Shown piece after piece: positions 17,568 through 26,270 of a stretch of 64,000 nt of DNA. The stretch's first letter is position 1, and the number at the start of each line of letters is the position of its first letter. Origin of the DNA: Actinomycetes bacterium (lineage in GTDB: Bacteria; Actinomycetota; Acidimicrobiia; Acidimicrobiales; Acidimicrobiaceae). The stretch covers positions 17,575 through 81,574 of the forward strand of contig JAJYNL010000106.1 of NCBI GenBank assembly GCA_021786375.1. The letters run 5' to 3'. Below the pieces are notes generated by a model. The model was not told the DNA's origin. It did no database searches and saw nothing but the letters and a program-made list of their open reading frames with translations. The position numbers and the translations under genes are program-made.

Positions 17568-18602
17568 CTACGGCTGCACCGTGAGCGACGCCCCGACTGG
17601 AGCGAATATCACCCAGGTACGCCCGGGCAGGATCCTGACGGGTTTGCCGTCGGTGTAGGTGTAGACGGGCGTTGCAGAAGGCGAGGATTTGGCCCACTGC
17701 GATGCGGCGATCCTGCCCCCGAAGGCAACTTCGGCGTTTCCGGATCCCACCAGCTGCGCCTCGGGCACCGGGTTTCCGGCCGGATCGACGAACCCGGTGT
17801 TCACGTAGTTCACGTATTCGATGATCACGTTGGTGGCCGTTATGGGCGAGCCGCTCGTCGTGGCCATCTGGGTGCCGTTGATCGACTTGGTCCAATCCGA
17901 GTTGGTGGCGTTGTAGGTCCAGGTATCACTTACCGCCCCCGAGATGTTGATGGTAAAAGAAGTCGCGGCCTTGGACAGGTTGGCCGGCTCACTGGTTCCG
18001 GGCTTGGCATAGGCAAACAGCGCATGAGGCGTCGAACCCCGTCCGCCGGCAGCTTTGTAAAGGGCGGCGGTGGAGCTGTAGAGGTTGTGGGGCTCGGGAC
18101 GGCCATAGTCGCGATAGTAGGCCGAACCGGCCAGATTCGCACCCACATCGACCACCCCGGTCGCCTGCATATCCGCAATGAAGGTGGGAATGCCGCCGGA
18201 ATAGGCGATCAGGCCCCCGGTCTGGGCGGCGAGAGCGGCATCCGTGCCTCGGATGGAACGGATCGGCCCCACCTTGGCCGCATTCTGGGACTGGAAGACG
18301 GCCATATAGCGGGTCAGCCCTCCTTCGACCTCCTCCTCATAAACCACGTCCGCATGGTCGATTCCCGACTGCGGCCAGGCCTGGGGGGCGTTGTCGATCT
18401 TCACCATCAGCGGAGGCCGGTTGGGATTTGGCCCTCCCGGAACCTGGGGCAGACCGGTCAGCGCGTAGGCCGGCGCCGCCGTGGTTGTGGTCGTGGACGC
18501 TTTGCCGGCGGTCGTCGACGTCGTTGCGGTCTTGGACCCGCAGGCCGCCAGAAGTGCGGCCGCGCCAACGGAGGCGGCAATGAACTTGGCCTTGGGACGC
18601 AA
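17568..18602 (-). CDS. DUF3048-family lipoprotein (YerB-like)
   Basis: A 344-residue predicted lipoprotein. A signal peptide with lipobox LLAAC ends at about residue 22, followed by a low-complexity Ser/Thr/Ala linker and a DUF3048 domain (RPPLMVKIDNAPQAWPQSGIDHADVVYEE, then RYMAVFQSQ and VGPIRSIRGTD). The C-terminal half carries the beta-rich second domain ending in WVIFAPVGASLTV. The best start is a TTG at 18602 with AAGGAG six bases upstream; this site overlaps the stop of the preceding gene, so translation is coupled. The frame upstream is an extension through the neighbour. Function is unknown; it should sit on the outer face of the membrane. Confidence 0.87.
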   Translation of the reverse strand: MRPKAKFIAASVGAAALLAACGSKTATTSTTAGKASTTTTTAAPAYALTGLPQVPGGPNPNRPPLMVKIDNAPQAWPQSGIDHADVVYEEEVEGGLTRYMAVFQSQNAAKVGPIRSIRGTDAALAAQTGGLIAYSGGIPTFIADMQATGVVDVGANLAGSAYYRDYGRPEPHNLYSSTAALYKAAGGRGSTPHALFAYAKPGTSEPANLSKAATSFTINISGAVSDTWTYNATNSDWTKSINGTQMATTSGSPITATNVIIEYVNYVNTGFVDPAGNPVPEAQLVGSGNAEVAFGGRIAASQWAKSSPSATPVYTYTDGKPVRILPGRTWVIFAPVGASLTVQP

Positions 18603-18616
18603 ACTCAGCTCCTTGG

Positions 18617-19435
18617 TCAGAACTCGGATATCTCTGTCAACCGCTCGGATGTAACCACCTCGCGGAGCTCCGGGATGAACCAGAACGGGCCGAACAGGCG
18701 TCGCTTGGGATCCGTGGCGGGTTGAACCTTTATCTGCTCGGCTTTCTGCAGGAGCGAGATTAGCGCGGGAGGAAAACGAGTGGCGGTCAGCGCTCCGACG
18801 TCTCCAGCGATGTCCCGCCCGAGCATCGCCCGCGTGTACACGGTTGGAACCGCACCGGGCCAAAAGCGCCCCACGACGCGGCGGAAGGAGCGGACCTTTG
18901 CCTCAAATGCCACCTCACCCGAGCGAATCTTGACCAGCTCCCTTGCCAGAAGTGCTTCCAGCTCTAGCCGGGTGAGCAGCTCCAAGGCACCACTGGTGAC
19001 CACCACTGCTCCGCTGCGCCCGGGTCCCTGCAAGGCCAGAGCATTCACCTGGGGCTCGTCGAGGAGGTATACGCCGGGCGGCTCGAGACCGATCGTCGCC
19101 GAGATTCCCTCCACGAGAGACTCGGCGCGAGGCGCGCTGTCGGCATCCAGCGGCGTCAAGTCAAGGAGACGCGTCTCGTCGCCGCCTGCCTGGCTGTAAC
19201 CGACCAGCGCTATGACCAAGGAGGCGACAAGTATGACGACACCTGCAAATCCCGCGACACCGCCGGGAACCCCGGCGGCGGCCAGAAGGACTCCGATCAC
19301 CACGCCCAAAACGACTCCGGCGACGCCGCCTACCGCCACGTAGTAGGACACCACCTCGGCGGCGCCCTTCTTGGGATCGAATCCCTCTAATCCTCCCCAC
19401 AGGGTGTATGTGCTCTGCTTGGCCACGTGCTCCAC
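18617..19435 (-). CDS. M48 (HtpX-like) membrane protein lacking the zinc-binding motif
   Basis: A 272-residue protein with two hydrophobic helices at residues 30-85, then a cytoplasmic M48-like domain. It keeps the family context around the active site (VYLLDEPQVNALALQGPG, then VVVTSGALELLTRLELEALLARELVKIRSGE), but where HtpX has HEXXH this protein has RELVK. Both histidines are gone, so it should not be an active metalloprotease. The start is a GTG at 19435 (a second GTG is three codons downstream). It lies just after pimA with almost no gap and is coupled to the lipoprotein downstream. A structural or regulatory role in the envelope is possible but unproven. Confidence 0.75.
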   Translation of the reverse strand: MEHVAKQSTYTLWGGLEGFDPKKGAAEVVSYYVAVGGVAGVVLGVVIGVLLAAAGVPGGVAGFAGVVILVASLVIALVGYSQAGGDETRLLDLTPLDADSAPRAESLVEGISATIGLEPPGVYLLDEPQVNALALQGPGRSGAVVVTSGALELLTRLELEALLARELVKIRSGEVAFEAKVRSFRRVVGRFWPGAVPTVYTRAMLGRDIAGDVGALTATRFPPALISLLQKAEQIKVQPATDPKRRLFGPFWFIPELREVVTSERLTEISEF

Positions 19436-19438
19436 TCT

Positions 19439-20512
19439 TCAGGCCGAGAGTGCCTCCTCGAAGGCGCTCAAATACATCTTGGCAAGGCCCTCCATCGAGA
19501 ACTCCGCGGCGCGCACGCTACCTTTGGCCACCAGACGCTCCGCAAGCGCCCGATCCGAGAGTACCAAGTCAATACTCTCCGCCAGGCGGCGATGATCGCC
19601 CGGAGGCACCAGAAGCGCCTCTTTCGCGTCACGGGCCACGTCCCGATAGCCGGTAATGTCCGAAGCGATTATCGCCGTGGACGCTGCCATCGCCTCCAGC
19701 AGCACCACCCCGAAGGACTCGCCATAGAGGCTAGGCGCAACGTAGACGTCGGCCGCACGCAGCCTGAGCGCCACCTCGGAGTCCGAGATTCGCCCCAACC
19801 AGTGCACGTTCTTCAGGCCCGCGTAACGCCGGTGCAGCTCAGGCGACTGCGGTCCGTCGCCGGCGATCCAGAATTGAACGTCGCTCTCGACTAACGGAAC
19901 CGCCTCCAACAGAACCTCGAGCCCTTTGCGGTGCTCGTGGCGGCCGAGGAACAGCACCGACCGACCACTCTTGGGCCAGGATGGCTCCGCCGCGAAGCGG
20001 CGCAGGTCCACCCCGTTTCCCACCACGCGGTATTCACCGCCCACTACTCGGGAAGCAGTGCGCGCGGCATCCTCGGAGACGGCAAAGCGAAGCGCCAGCC
20101 GATCGGCCAGGGGGCGCAGAAGCCTTCCCCAGGCCAGATAGGGGAGCGATACGCCCTGCCGATGGAATGTTCCCACCACCGGGACCCGAACCGAGGCCAG
20201 CGTGACCAGTGCGGGCCCTGGCGCGAGAGGCTCGTGCAAATGCACGAGGTCGAACTTTGCACGGCGCAGCTCCCGGCGGAGAGCGGCAAGTGTGGTGGTA
20301 CGCAAGCCGGTGGGCGCAATGGAGCCGTTGGCCCGCAGCCTGAGTGAAGGGCCGAGGCAGATCATCTCGTAGGGGGGCTTGACGTCGTCGCAGGGTGCCA
20401 GCAGCTCCACCTCGTGCCCTAGCCGCCGCATCTCTTCCGTAAGCCCCACCACCTGGCTCTGCACGCCACCCGGGTAGCCAAGGCTGTATGGACATACGAC
20501 CGCGATCTTCAC
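19439..20512 (-). CDS. pimA: Phosphatidylinositol alpha-mannosyltransferase PimA (GT4)
   Basis: A 357-residue GT-B glycosyltransferase matching PimA, which puts the first mannose from GDP-mannose onto phosphatidylinositol at the inner leaflet. The N-terminal domain has IAVVCPYSLGYPGGVQSQV and DLVHLHEPLAPGPAL; the C-terminal domain has VLFLGRHEHRKGLEVLL and the nucleotide-sugar EX7E motif in ESFGVVLLEAMA. The start is a GTG at 20512; the open frame continues far upstream to 21508 but that part is antisense to the MFS gene. In mycobacteria patA precedes pimA directly; here an opposite-strand MFS gene separates them. Confidence 0.92.
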   Translation of the reverse strand: MKIAVVCPYSLGYPGGVQSQVVGLTEEMRRLGHEVELLAPCDDVKPPYEMICLGPSLRLRANGSIAPTGLRTTTLAALRRELRRAKFDLVHLHEPLAPGPALVTLASVRVPVVGTFHRQGVSLPYLAWGRLLRPLADRLALRFAVSEDAARTASRVVGGEYRVVGNGVDLRRFAAEPSWPKSGRSVLFLGRHEHRKGLEVLLEAVPLVESDVQFWIAGDGPQSPELHRRYAGLKNVHWLGRISDSEVALRLRAADVYVAPSLYGESFGVVLLEAMAASTAIIASDITGYRDVARDAKEALLVPPGDHRRLAESIDLVLSDRALAERLVAKGSVRAAEFSMEGLAKMYLSAFEEALSA

Positions 20513-20601
20513 CCCATACAGGCTAAAAGAGGCGGGGTTGCTTGCGGTCGCTGCGCCGCGCAAAGGAGGCTCGCTGCCTACTTTGTACGTATATTTGGAT
20601 C

Positions 20602-20639
20602 TATAATCGAAAAGGCCTTGGTTCGCCGCCATGCGGCGA
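20602..20639 (+). promoter_or_regulatory. Candidate promoter and hairpin before the MFS gene
   Basis: The 279-base divergent gap between pimA and the MFS gene contains a perfect -10 hexamer TATAAT at 20602-20607 on the plus strand, about 185 bases before the MFS start, in an AT-rich patch. No good -35 is visible. Right behind it lies a perfect inverted repeat TCGCCGC-CAT-GCGGCGA (20623-20639), placed where a repressor would block the start of transcription. This is inference from position and sequence only. Confidence 0.5.
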
Positions 20640-20791
20640 CGGGTATTGCGGGCCAGGTGGGTGGGCATCGGCCAGCGAGGTTGGGGCGCGGGCCCAGCGT
20701 ACACGAGATCGGCCCTTCCGCTTAAGGATCCTCTGCAACCTGTGCTGTCCGGATAACCGACCGAAGGACGGGGGAGATAGCGGTAGAGGCA

Positions 20792-22246
20792 GTGCAACGA
20801 CATGGCGTCCGACGACTCCTGGCCGAACCGCAAAGGCCCGAGGCGATCCGCAAGCTTCCTTACGCCCACTGGCTTGTCGTGGGCACCGTTTGCGTCGGCG
20901 CGTTCATGGGCCAGTTGGACGCAAGCATCGTCACCCAGGCCTTCCCCATCCTGCAAAAGGACTTCCACACCTCGGTAGCAGCAGTGCAGTGGGTGGGACT
21001 CGCCTACCTCCTCGTCCTGATCAGCTTGCTTGCCGCCGTCGGCCGCATTGCGGACATGGTCGGCCGCAAGCTGCTCTATACCTACGGGTTCTTGATCTTC
21101 ATCCTTGGCTCGGCGCTCTCCGGCTTCGCCCCCTCGCTCGGATTCCTGGTGGCGGCTCGCGTCTTGCAGGGAGCCGGCGCGGCCATGCTGCAGGCGAACA
21201 GCGTTGCCATCATCGTGGCGGCAACCCCCAAGAGCAAGCTCGGGACCGCGATCGGCGTCCAGGGGGCAGCCCAGGCACTCGGTCTCGCGATAGGCCCTGC
21301 GGTTGGGGGCCTGCTGATGGCCATCGGAGGCTGGCAGCTCATCTTCTTCGTCAACGTCCCGGCCGGCCTGATCGGTACGCTGCTGGGCTGGTTCCTGATC
21401 CCGCGCTCGCAGCATCTCTCCAAGCGCGTCTCCTTCGACTGGGCGGGCCTGGCGCTCTTCGTGCCCTCGGTCACCGCCCTGCTGCTGGCTGTCTCGGAGG
21501 GGAACCACCTGGGCTGGCTCTCTCCGGAAATCCTCGGCCTCTTCGCCTTGTTCCTACTCGGCGGGACCTTGTTCGTCCTGCGCCAGCGCAAGATTCCAAA
21601 TCCGATGATCGACCTCGACCTCTTCAAGCGAGTCACCTTCACCATTGGGATCATCACCGGACTCATCTGCTACATGGTTCTCTTCGGGGTGCTGTTCGTG
21701 GTCCCGTTCCTACTCGTCAACTCGCTCCATGTACCGGTCGGGCGCTCCGGCCTCGAGCTAATGGTCATGCCGGCGGGACTGGGCATGGTCGCCCCCTTCG
21801 CCGGCCGGCTCGCGGATCGCGTCGGAGCCCGCTCCCTTACCGTCATCGGGATGTTGATCACGGCGGCCATGCTCAGCGTCCTGGCCATCAGCCACTCCGA
21901 CGTTGTGCTCTTCCTCGTCGAGCTGGCGTTGGTGGGAGCAGGACTCGGACTCTTCACCGCCCCCAATAACGCGTCGGTCATGGGAGCCTCGCCTACTCAG
22001 AAGTCCGGCCTTGCCAGCGGAGTATTGAACATGGCCAGAGGCATGGGCACATCACTCGGCCTGGCGCTGACCGGGCTGGTCTTCGACACGGTTGTCGGCT
22101 CAGGTCTGCACGTGAGCGCGACCGTCGCACGTGGCTTCAACGCGTCGGTGATCTTCCTGGCGATCGTGGCTGCGATAGGCGCCATTCTGACCGCCTTCCG
22201 CGGCAAAACACCTCTCAACCTCGATCCGGTGCTCACGGCCGAGTAG
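20792..22246 (+). CDS. MFS drug:H+ antiporter, DHA2 (14-helix, EmrB/QacA) family
   Basis: A 484-residue major facilitator transporter with about 14 membrane helices. Motif A is in AVGRIADMVGRKLLY, the first helix has the DHA2-type GQLDASIVTQAFPIL, and motif C is GVQGAAQALGLAIGPAVGGLL. These exporters expel lipophilic compounds in exchange for protons. The GTG at 20792 has AGAGG just upstream. The gene sits on the plus strand inside an otherwise minus-strand conserved block, between patA and pimA, which suggests it was inserted there. Its 3' end is 11 bases from the end of patA. Confidence 0.92.
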   Translation: MQRHGVRRLLAEPQRPEAIRKLPYAHWLVVGTVCVGAFMGQLDASIVTQAFPILQKDFHTSVAAVQWVGLAYLLVLISLLAAVGRIADMVGRKLLYTYGFLIFILGSALSGFAPSLGFLVAARVLQGAGAAMLQANSVAIIVAATPKSKLGTAIGVQGAAQALGLAIGPAVGGLLMAIGGWQLIFFVNVPAGLIGTLLGWFLIPRSQHLSKRVSFDWAGLALFVPSVTALLLAVSEGNHLGWLSPEILGLFALFLLGGTLFVLRQRKIPNPMIDLDLFKRVTFTIGIITGLICYMVLFGVLFVVPFLLVNSLHVPVGRSGLELMVMPAGLGMVAPFAGRLADRVGARSLTVIGMLITAAMLSVLAISHSDVVLFLVELALVGAGLGLFTAPNNASVMGASPTQKSGLASGVLNMARGMGTSLGLALTGLVFDTVVGSGLHVSATVARGFNASVIFLAIVAAIGAILTAFRGKTPLNLDPVLTAE

Positions 22247-22257
22247 CCACCAGCCGT

Positions 22258-23142
22258 TCAGAAGAGCGGCTGGAAGACGTGCCACTGCTCGGGAGCTTGC
22301 CTGATCAGCGACTCGAAACTGCAAGCGATTTGCTGCGTAAGTCGTTTGGCGTCATCGCGCAGGCTCCCGCGCGGCCCTACCTCCAAAGCGGGCAGGATCC
22401 GCAACAGGTGCCCGCCTCGTGGTTCGAAGTAGGCGGCGGTTGGGAGCATCGGCGCTCCCGTGCGCAAGGCAAGAATGGCCGGCCCCATCGGAAATTCCAC
22501 GGCCTTGCCGAAGAAGTCGACCTCCACGCTTGCTGCCCCGATGCTTCGATCAGCCACGAGTGCCACAACCTCGTTACGCCTCAGTGCCGCCACAAGCTTG
22601 GGCATCGGATCATCATCGTGAGGGACCACGGTCACACCGAACTCCGCGCGGCGTGTGACGAACCAATCAAAAAGCTCCGGGGGCTCCAGCCTCTCCGCCA
22701 CCGCCGTCACCTTGTAGCGCCGGTGATCCACCCATGCCGCCGCAAAGTCCCAGTTTCCCAGATGCGGGGCGACCACGATCGCCCCTTTGCCACCGGCAAG
22801 CGCTTCGTCGAGATTTTCCAGGCCCTCGCCGCGGCCGCGCGCCACCAAGGAGGACCTGCTCCCATAACCGATCTTGAAGGCTTCGAACCAGTACTGGGCG
22901 TACGAGGCGAAGGCGCGCTGCACCACCGGCTCGAGGCGCGAAGGGGGGCCGTCCACCACCGGCTCCAGGTTCCTGCGAACCACTGAGCGTCGCCTTGGAC
23001 TGGATACGTACGCAACACCGCCGGCGACAAGGCCGACAAGCGGGGCAAGCTCGAAGGGGACCAGCGATGCGGCTCGTGAAGCGCCTACGTAGCCGAGGTA
23101 GGCGGTCCTTGCCCTCAGGCGGCTAATCGTATCTTTAGGCAT
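22258..23142 (-). CDS. Phosphatidylinositol mannoside acyltransferase (PatA-like, LpxL family)
   Basis: A 294-residue member of the LpxL/HtrB acyltransferase family, with the catalytic H-x4-D box in APHLGNWDFAAAW (about residue 125) and downstream VALVADRSI and VEFPMGPAILALRTGAP motifs. In mycobacteria the gene between pgsA and pimA is PatA, which acylates the 6-position of mannose on PIM. The neighbours here (pgsA 51 bases upstream, pimA downstream past the MFS gene) support that role. A hydrophobic segment near residues 28-45 may anchor it to the membrane. No clear ribosome site precedes the ATG. Confidence 0.88.
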   Translation of the reverse strand: MPKDTISRLRARTAYLGYVGASRAASLVPFELAPLVGLVAGGVAYVSSPRRRSVVRRNLEPVVDGPPSRLEPVVQRAFASYAQYWFEAFKIGYGSRSSLVARGRGEGLENLDEALAGGKGAIVVAPHLGNWDFAAAWVDHRRYKVTAVAERLEPPELFDWFVTRRAEFGVTVVPHDDDPMPKLVAALRRNEVVALVADRSIGAASVEVDFFGKAVEFPMGPAILALRTGAPMLPTAAYFEPRGGHLLRILPALEVGPRGSLRDDAKRLTQQIACSFESLIRQAPEQWHVFQPLF

Positions 23143-23193
23143 GACGAAGTCTTTGAGATGTCCCCAGGCGCAAGGTCGAGGCTTCCAGCGAGC

Positions 23194-24006
23194 CTACGAA
23201 CGAGGCGAGAACCAATTTCTCGACGCGGACCGCTCACGAAGCCTGCGGGTTCGCTGCTCGCCAGGAGCCCCATCGCGATAACGGTACCGGCGCAGCCTCT
23301 CCCCGAGCACCGACTGCTCTCCTCTGGTCCGTCGTGGCCGGTAGTTCTGACGGGCCCGCAGCCTGAGTCTCGAATCACCACCGGTTGCCTGAATCCACAC
23401 TTTGACGAAGCGCTGCGCCACGGTCAGCGCGGAGAGGACGAAGACGACCCAGAGCATCGGAACCAGGATCGGATAGATAAGGATACCCGCCGCCATCAGC
23501 ACCACCCGCTCGGCGCGCTCCATGATGCCACCTTTAGCGGAGAAGCCCAGCGACTCCGCTTTGGCACGCTGATAGGAGATGAGCGACGCCGCGCCGTAGA
23601 TGCCCATGGGGAGCATCGCGAGCACCGTGTGGCCGCGCTGGAACAAATAGAAAGCCAGCCCCACGCTCAGCATCAGGTCGCTGAAGCGATCGGACACCGA
23701 GTCGAAGAAGGCGCCGCGCGCGGACGAGGTCCCGCGCACCTTGGCAACCGGCCCATCCAGAAGATCCGGCAGCGCCGAAAGCAGGAGGGCGAAGAATCCG
23801 AGCAGCAGGTGCCCGGTCCCGACTAGAAGGGCCGTGACTGCCGCCATGGCCAACCCGGTGAGGGTGAGCATGTCGGCGGTCACTCCGGCGTTGGCCAACG
23901 CACGGCCGATGGGCTGGGTTCGCCGGTCAACGTGTGACCGCAGATTCCCATCAAACAAGTCGAATCTCCAATTCCAATGCCGGTGCAACTCTTCGCAGCC
24001 TGGCAT
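23194..24006 (-). CDS. pgsA: CDP-alcohol phosphatidyltransferase (PIP synthase type)
   Basis: An integral membrane enzyme that joins a CDP-diacylglycerol to an alcohol, here probably inositol 1-phosphate. The CDP-alcohol signature is present as DLLDGPVAK-x8-GAFFDSVSD, with lysine replacing the usual arginine after the alanine. SYQRAKAESLG and GGIMERAERV match phosphatidylinositol-phosphate synthases. The C-terminus carries an unusual Arg-rich tail of about 60 residues. ATG at 24006 gives 270 residues; a TTG at 23958 with GGAG seven bases upstream gives 254 and fits homolog N-termini better. The frame extends to 24678 but overlaps the EF-G gene. It is upstream of patA, as in mycobacteria. Confidence 0.87.
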   Translation of the reverse strand: MPGCEELHRHWNWRFDLFDGNLRSHVDRRTQPIGRALANAGVTADMLTLTGLAMAAVTALLVGTGHLLLGFFALLLSALPDLLDGPVAKVRGTSSARGAFFDSVSDRFSDLMLSVGLAFYLFQRGHTVLAMLPMGIYGAASLISYQRAKAESLGFSAKGGIMERAERVVLMAAGILIYPILVPMLWVVFVLSALTVAQRFVKVWIQATGGDSRLRLRARQNYRPRRTRGEQSVLGERLRRYRYRDGAPGEQRTRRLRERSASRNWFSPRS

Positions 24007-24109
24007 TTTCGCCTGAGTTCTCCTGCCAATGCTAACCGCTGAGCACCACAACCGGACGGAATGGAGCCCGCTTGTGCCCTCAATGTTGCCAAAGTCCCTA
24101 TTAGCCAAT

Positions 24110-24137
24110 TTGGCAGCGGCCCTGCATTTGATAGTTT
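24110..24137 (+). promoter_or_regulatory. Candidate promoter for the EF-G-like gene
   Basis: In the divergent gap between pgsA and the EF-G-like gene, TTGGCA (24110-24115) and TAGTTT (24132-24137) form a plausible -35/-10 pair with a 16-base spacer, about 75 bases before the TTG start. TTGGCA is also the right arm of an inverted repeat with TGCCAA at 24087-24092 (17 bases between), so the -35 could overlap an operator. Support is positional only. Confidence 0.4.
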
Positions 24138-24210
24138 CACTCATGGAGTGCCCGGCGCTCGCCGAGCTCGTATGGGCCCCTGCGGGGTGCCTGGTCAGGA
24201 GGTGGTGGAT

Positions 24211-26232
24211 TTGAGCGCGATCCCTACTGAAAGAATCCGCAATGTCGCCGTGGTCGGCCAGACCGGCTCGGGAAAGACGTCCCTGGTGGAAGCCATTCAT
24301 CACTACGCCAACAAGACCGCCCGCATGGGCCGGATCGAGGACGGGAACACCGTATCGGACTTCGAGCCCGAGGAGATCAAGCATCGACACTCCATCTCGC
24401 TCTCCATGGTGTCCGTGGAATATCGTGGCCACAAGATAAATCTTCTTGACACCCCGGGCGTGCTCGACTTTGCCGGCGAGGTTCACGCCGCCCTCCACGC
24501 ATGCGATATCGCCCTGTTCGTGGTGCCTGCAAGCGATCTGATCAGCCACGACACGGTTCGCGTCTGGCAGCTTGCCGCGAAAATGGGGAAGCCGCGCATG
24601 TGCTTCGTGAACAAGCTCGACAAGGAGCGCGCTGACTTCGAGGCGACCATAGACCGACTTGCAGAGTTGTTCGGACAAGGTCTGGCCCCGATCGAGATGC
24701 CGCTCGGCCAGGCCGAGACGCTACGAGGGGTAATTGACCTCTTCACCGAGACGGCGACCATCTACTCCAATGGAGACGCCCGCGATGCGCCGCTTCCCGA
24801 CGATGTCGCCGTAGGCGAGCACAAGGCCCACGACCTGCTGATCGAGGGAATTGTGGTGGCCGACGAGGACATGATGGCCGCTTACCTGGAAGGAGAGATC
24901 CCGGATAAGTCGGCTCTCGAGGCAATCATGGCCCAAGCGGTTCACGACTCCGTGGTCTACCCGCTGGTGGTTGGTTCGGCGGTCCGCGAGATCGGCATCG
25001 ACCGGTTGCTCGACTTCCTGTGCGAGATCGCGCCGCCTCCCGGAGGTGATGCCGACAGCCCGGTGGTTCGCACGCTCACCTTCAAGACCATCGCCGATCC
25101 CTTCCTGGGGAGGGTCAACCTGATGAAGGTTCTCTCCGGGAAGCTCGCCGCCGACGCCGAGCTGACCAACACACGCACCAAGACCGGCGAACGGCTTCAC
25201 TCGCTCTTCTCACTGTCGGGAAAGGAACACAACGCCCAGACCGAGGCCGCGTGCGGGGACATTATCGCGGTAGCCAAGCTGGCCAGCGTTCGCACCGGTG
25301 ACGTGCTCAGTTCGGATAAGACGGAGCCGGAGCCCGAAGAGCTCGGCTTCGAGGTTCCGATGCTCAGGGTGCAGGTGATCCCCGCGGCCAAGGGCCAGGA
25401 GGAAAAGCTCGCGCTCGCGCTTTCCAAGCTCAACGAGGAGGAGCCCACGCTGCGTATCGGCCGCGACAGCCGTACTCACAACCTGATACTTTCCGGGCTC
25501 GGGGAGCTACAGATCACCACCGCTCTCGAGAAGCTGGAGAGGCGCTACCAGCTGAACGCCACCCTGGCTCCCTGCGAGGTCGAATATTTGGAGACGCTGG
25601 CAGGCCCCTCGCAAGTGGAGGGGAAGTACAAGAAGCAGACCGGCGGTCATGGCCAGTTCGGGGTGGCGCGGATCCGATTCGCGCCCCTTCCTCGGGGGTC
25701 GGCGATAGAGTTCCACGACGAGATCGTCGGTGGCGCAATCCCCAGGCAGTTCATCCCAGCGGTGGAGAAGGGGCTCATGGAGGCCGCGGAGCACGGGGGG
25801 ATGCACGGATACCCGGTGGTCGACTTCGAGGCGCATCTCTACGACGGCTCCTACCATAGCGTCGACTCCTCCGAGATGTCCTTCAAGATGGCCGGCAGTC
25901 TTGCTCTGAGGGAGGCCATAACCAAGACCTCGACCGTAGTGCTCGAGCCGGTGATGGAGCTGGCGGTGACCGTCCCTGCGCACCTTCAGGGCGACGTCTT
26001 GGGGGACCTGAACTCGAGGCGGGCAAAGGTCACTCGCACCGAGCTCGACGAGAAGGCGGGATCGGTGACCATCGTGGCCATGGTGCCTGCCAACGAGGTT
26101 GCATCCTACGCCTCCGAACTGCGGTCGATCACCGCGGGTCAAGGAAGCTACCAGGCGACCTACGACCACCACGAGCCTTTGCCCAAGGCGCTATACAATC
26201 GCCTGGCCCCACTGGCCGACAAGGAGAAATGA
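24211..26232 (+). CDS. Elongation factor G-like GTPase (EF-G2 type)
   Basis: A 673-residue translational GTPase with EF-G domain order. G1 is GQTGSGKTS (unlike AHIDAGKTT of canonical EF-G), G3 is DTPG, and G4 is NKLD. Domains II to V follow, including the domain IV region VEGKYKKQTGGHGQFG and the V-domain YASELRSITAGQGSYQATYDHHE. This pattern marks the paralogous EF-G-like family found in actinobacteria rather than the main EF-G. The start is the TTG at 24211 with AGGAGG eight bases upstream; the frame opens at 24061 but the extra residues are not conserved. It is divergent from pgsA and ends at a strong hairpin shared with the HIT gene. Confidence 0.9.
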   Translation: MSAIPTERIRNVAVVGQTGSGKTSLVEAIHHYANKTARMGRIEDGNTVSDFEPEEIKHRHSISLSMVSVEYRGHKINLLDTPGVLDFAGEVHAALHACDIALFVVPASDLISHDTVRVWQLAAKMGKPRMCFVNKLDKERADFEATIDRLAELFGQGLAPIEMPLGQAETLRGVIDLFTETATIYSNGDARDAPLPDDVAVGEHKAHDLLIEGIVVADEDMMAAYLEGEIPDKSALEAIMAQAVHDSVVYPLVVGSAVREIGIDRLLDFLCEIAPPPGGDADSPVVRTLTFKTIADPFLGRVNLMKVLSGKLAADAELTNTRTKTGERLHSLFSLSGKEHNAQTEAACGDIIAVAKLASVRTGDVLSSDKTEPEPEELGFEVPMLRVQVIPAAKGQEEKLALALSKLNEEEPTLRIGRDSRTHNLILSGLGELQITTALEKLERRYQLNATLAPCEVEYLETLAGPSQVEGKYKKQTGGHGQFGVARIRFAPLPRGSAIEFHDEIVGGAIPRQFIPAVEKGLMEAAEHGGMHGYPVVDFEAHLYDGSYHSVDSSEMSFKMAGSLALREAITKTSTVVLEPVMELAVTVPAHLQGDVLGDLNSRRAKVTRTELDEKAGSVTIVAMVPANEVASYASELRSITAGQGSYQATYDHHEPLPKALYNRLAPLADKEK

Positions 26233-26239
26233 AGTGATT

Positions 26240-26270
26240 CCTAGAGCCGACCGCTCCGGTCGACTCTAGG
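26240..26270. terminator. Bidirectional terminator-like hairpin
   Basis: Between the convergent EF-G-like and HIT genes lies a 14-base inverted repeat with one mismatch and a 3-base loop (left arm starts CCTAGAGC at 26240, right arm ends ACTCTAGG at 26270). It serves both directions and its right arm overlaps the HIT stop codon. No T run follows on either strand, so efficiency is uncertain. Confidence 0.7.

Noticed and set aside
20513..21508. Upstream extension of the pimA frame (over 300 codons)
   Set aside because: Antisense to the MFS gene and no glycosyltransferase similarity before the GTG at 20512.
20542..21969. 475-codon plus-strand frame overlapping the MFS gene
   Set aside because: Another frame of the MFS coding DNA; Arg/Pro-rich translation without membrane helices or motifs.
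24007..24678. Upstream extension of the pgsA frame
   Set aside because: Runs antisense through the EF-G-like gene's G domain; CDP-alcohol phosphatidyltransferases start near 24006 or 23958.
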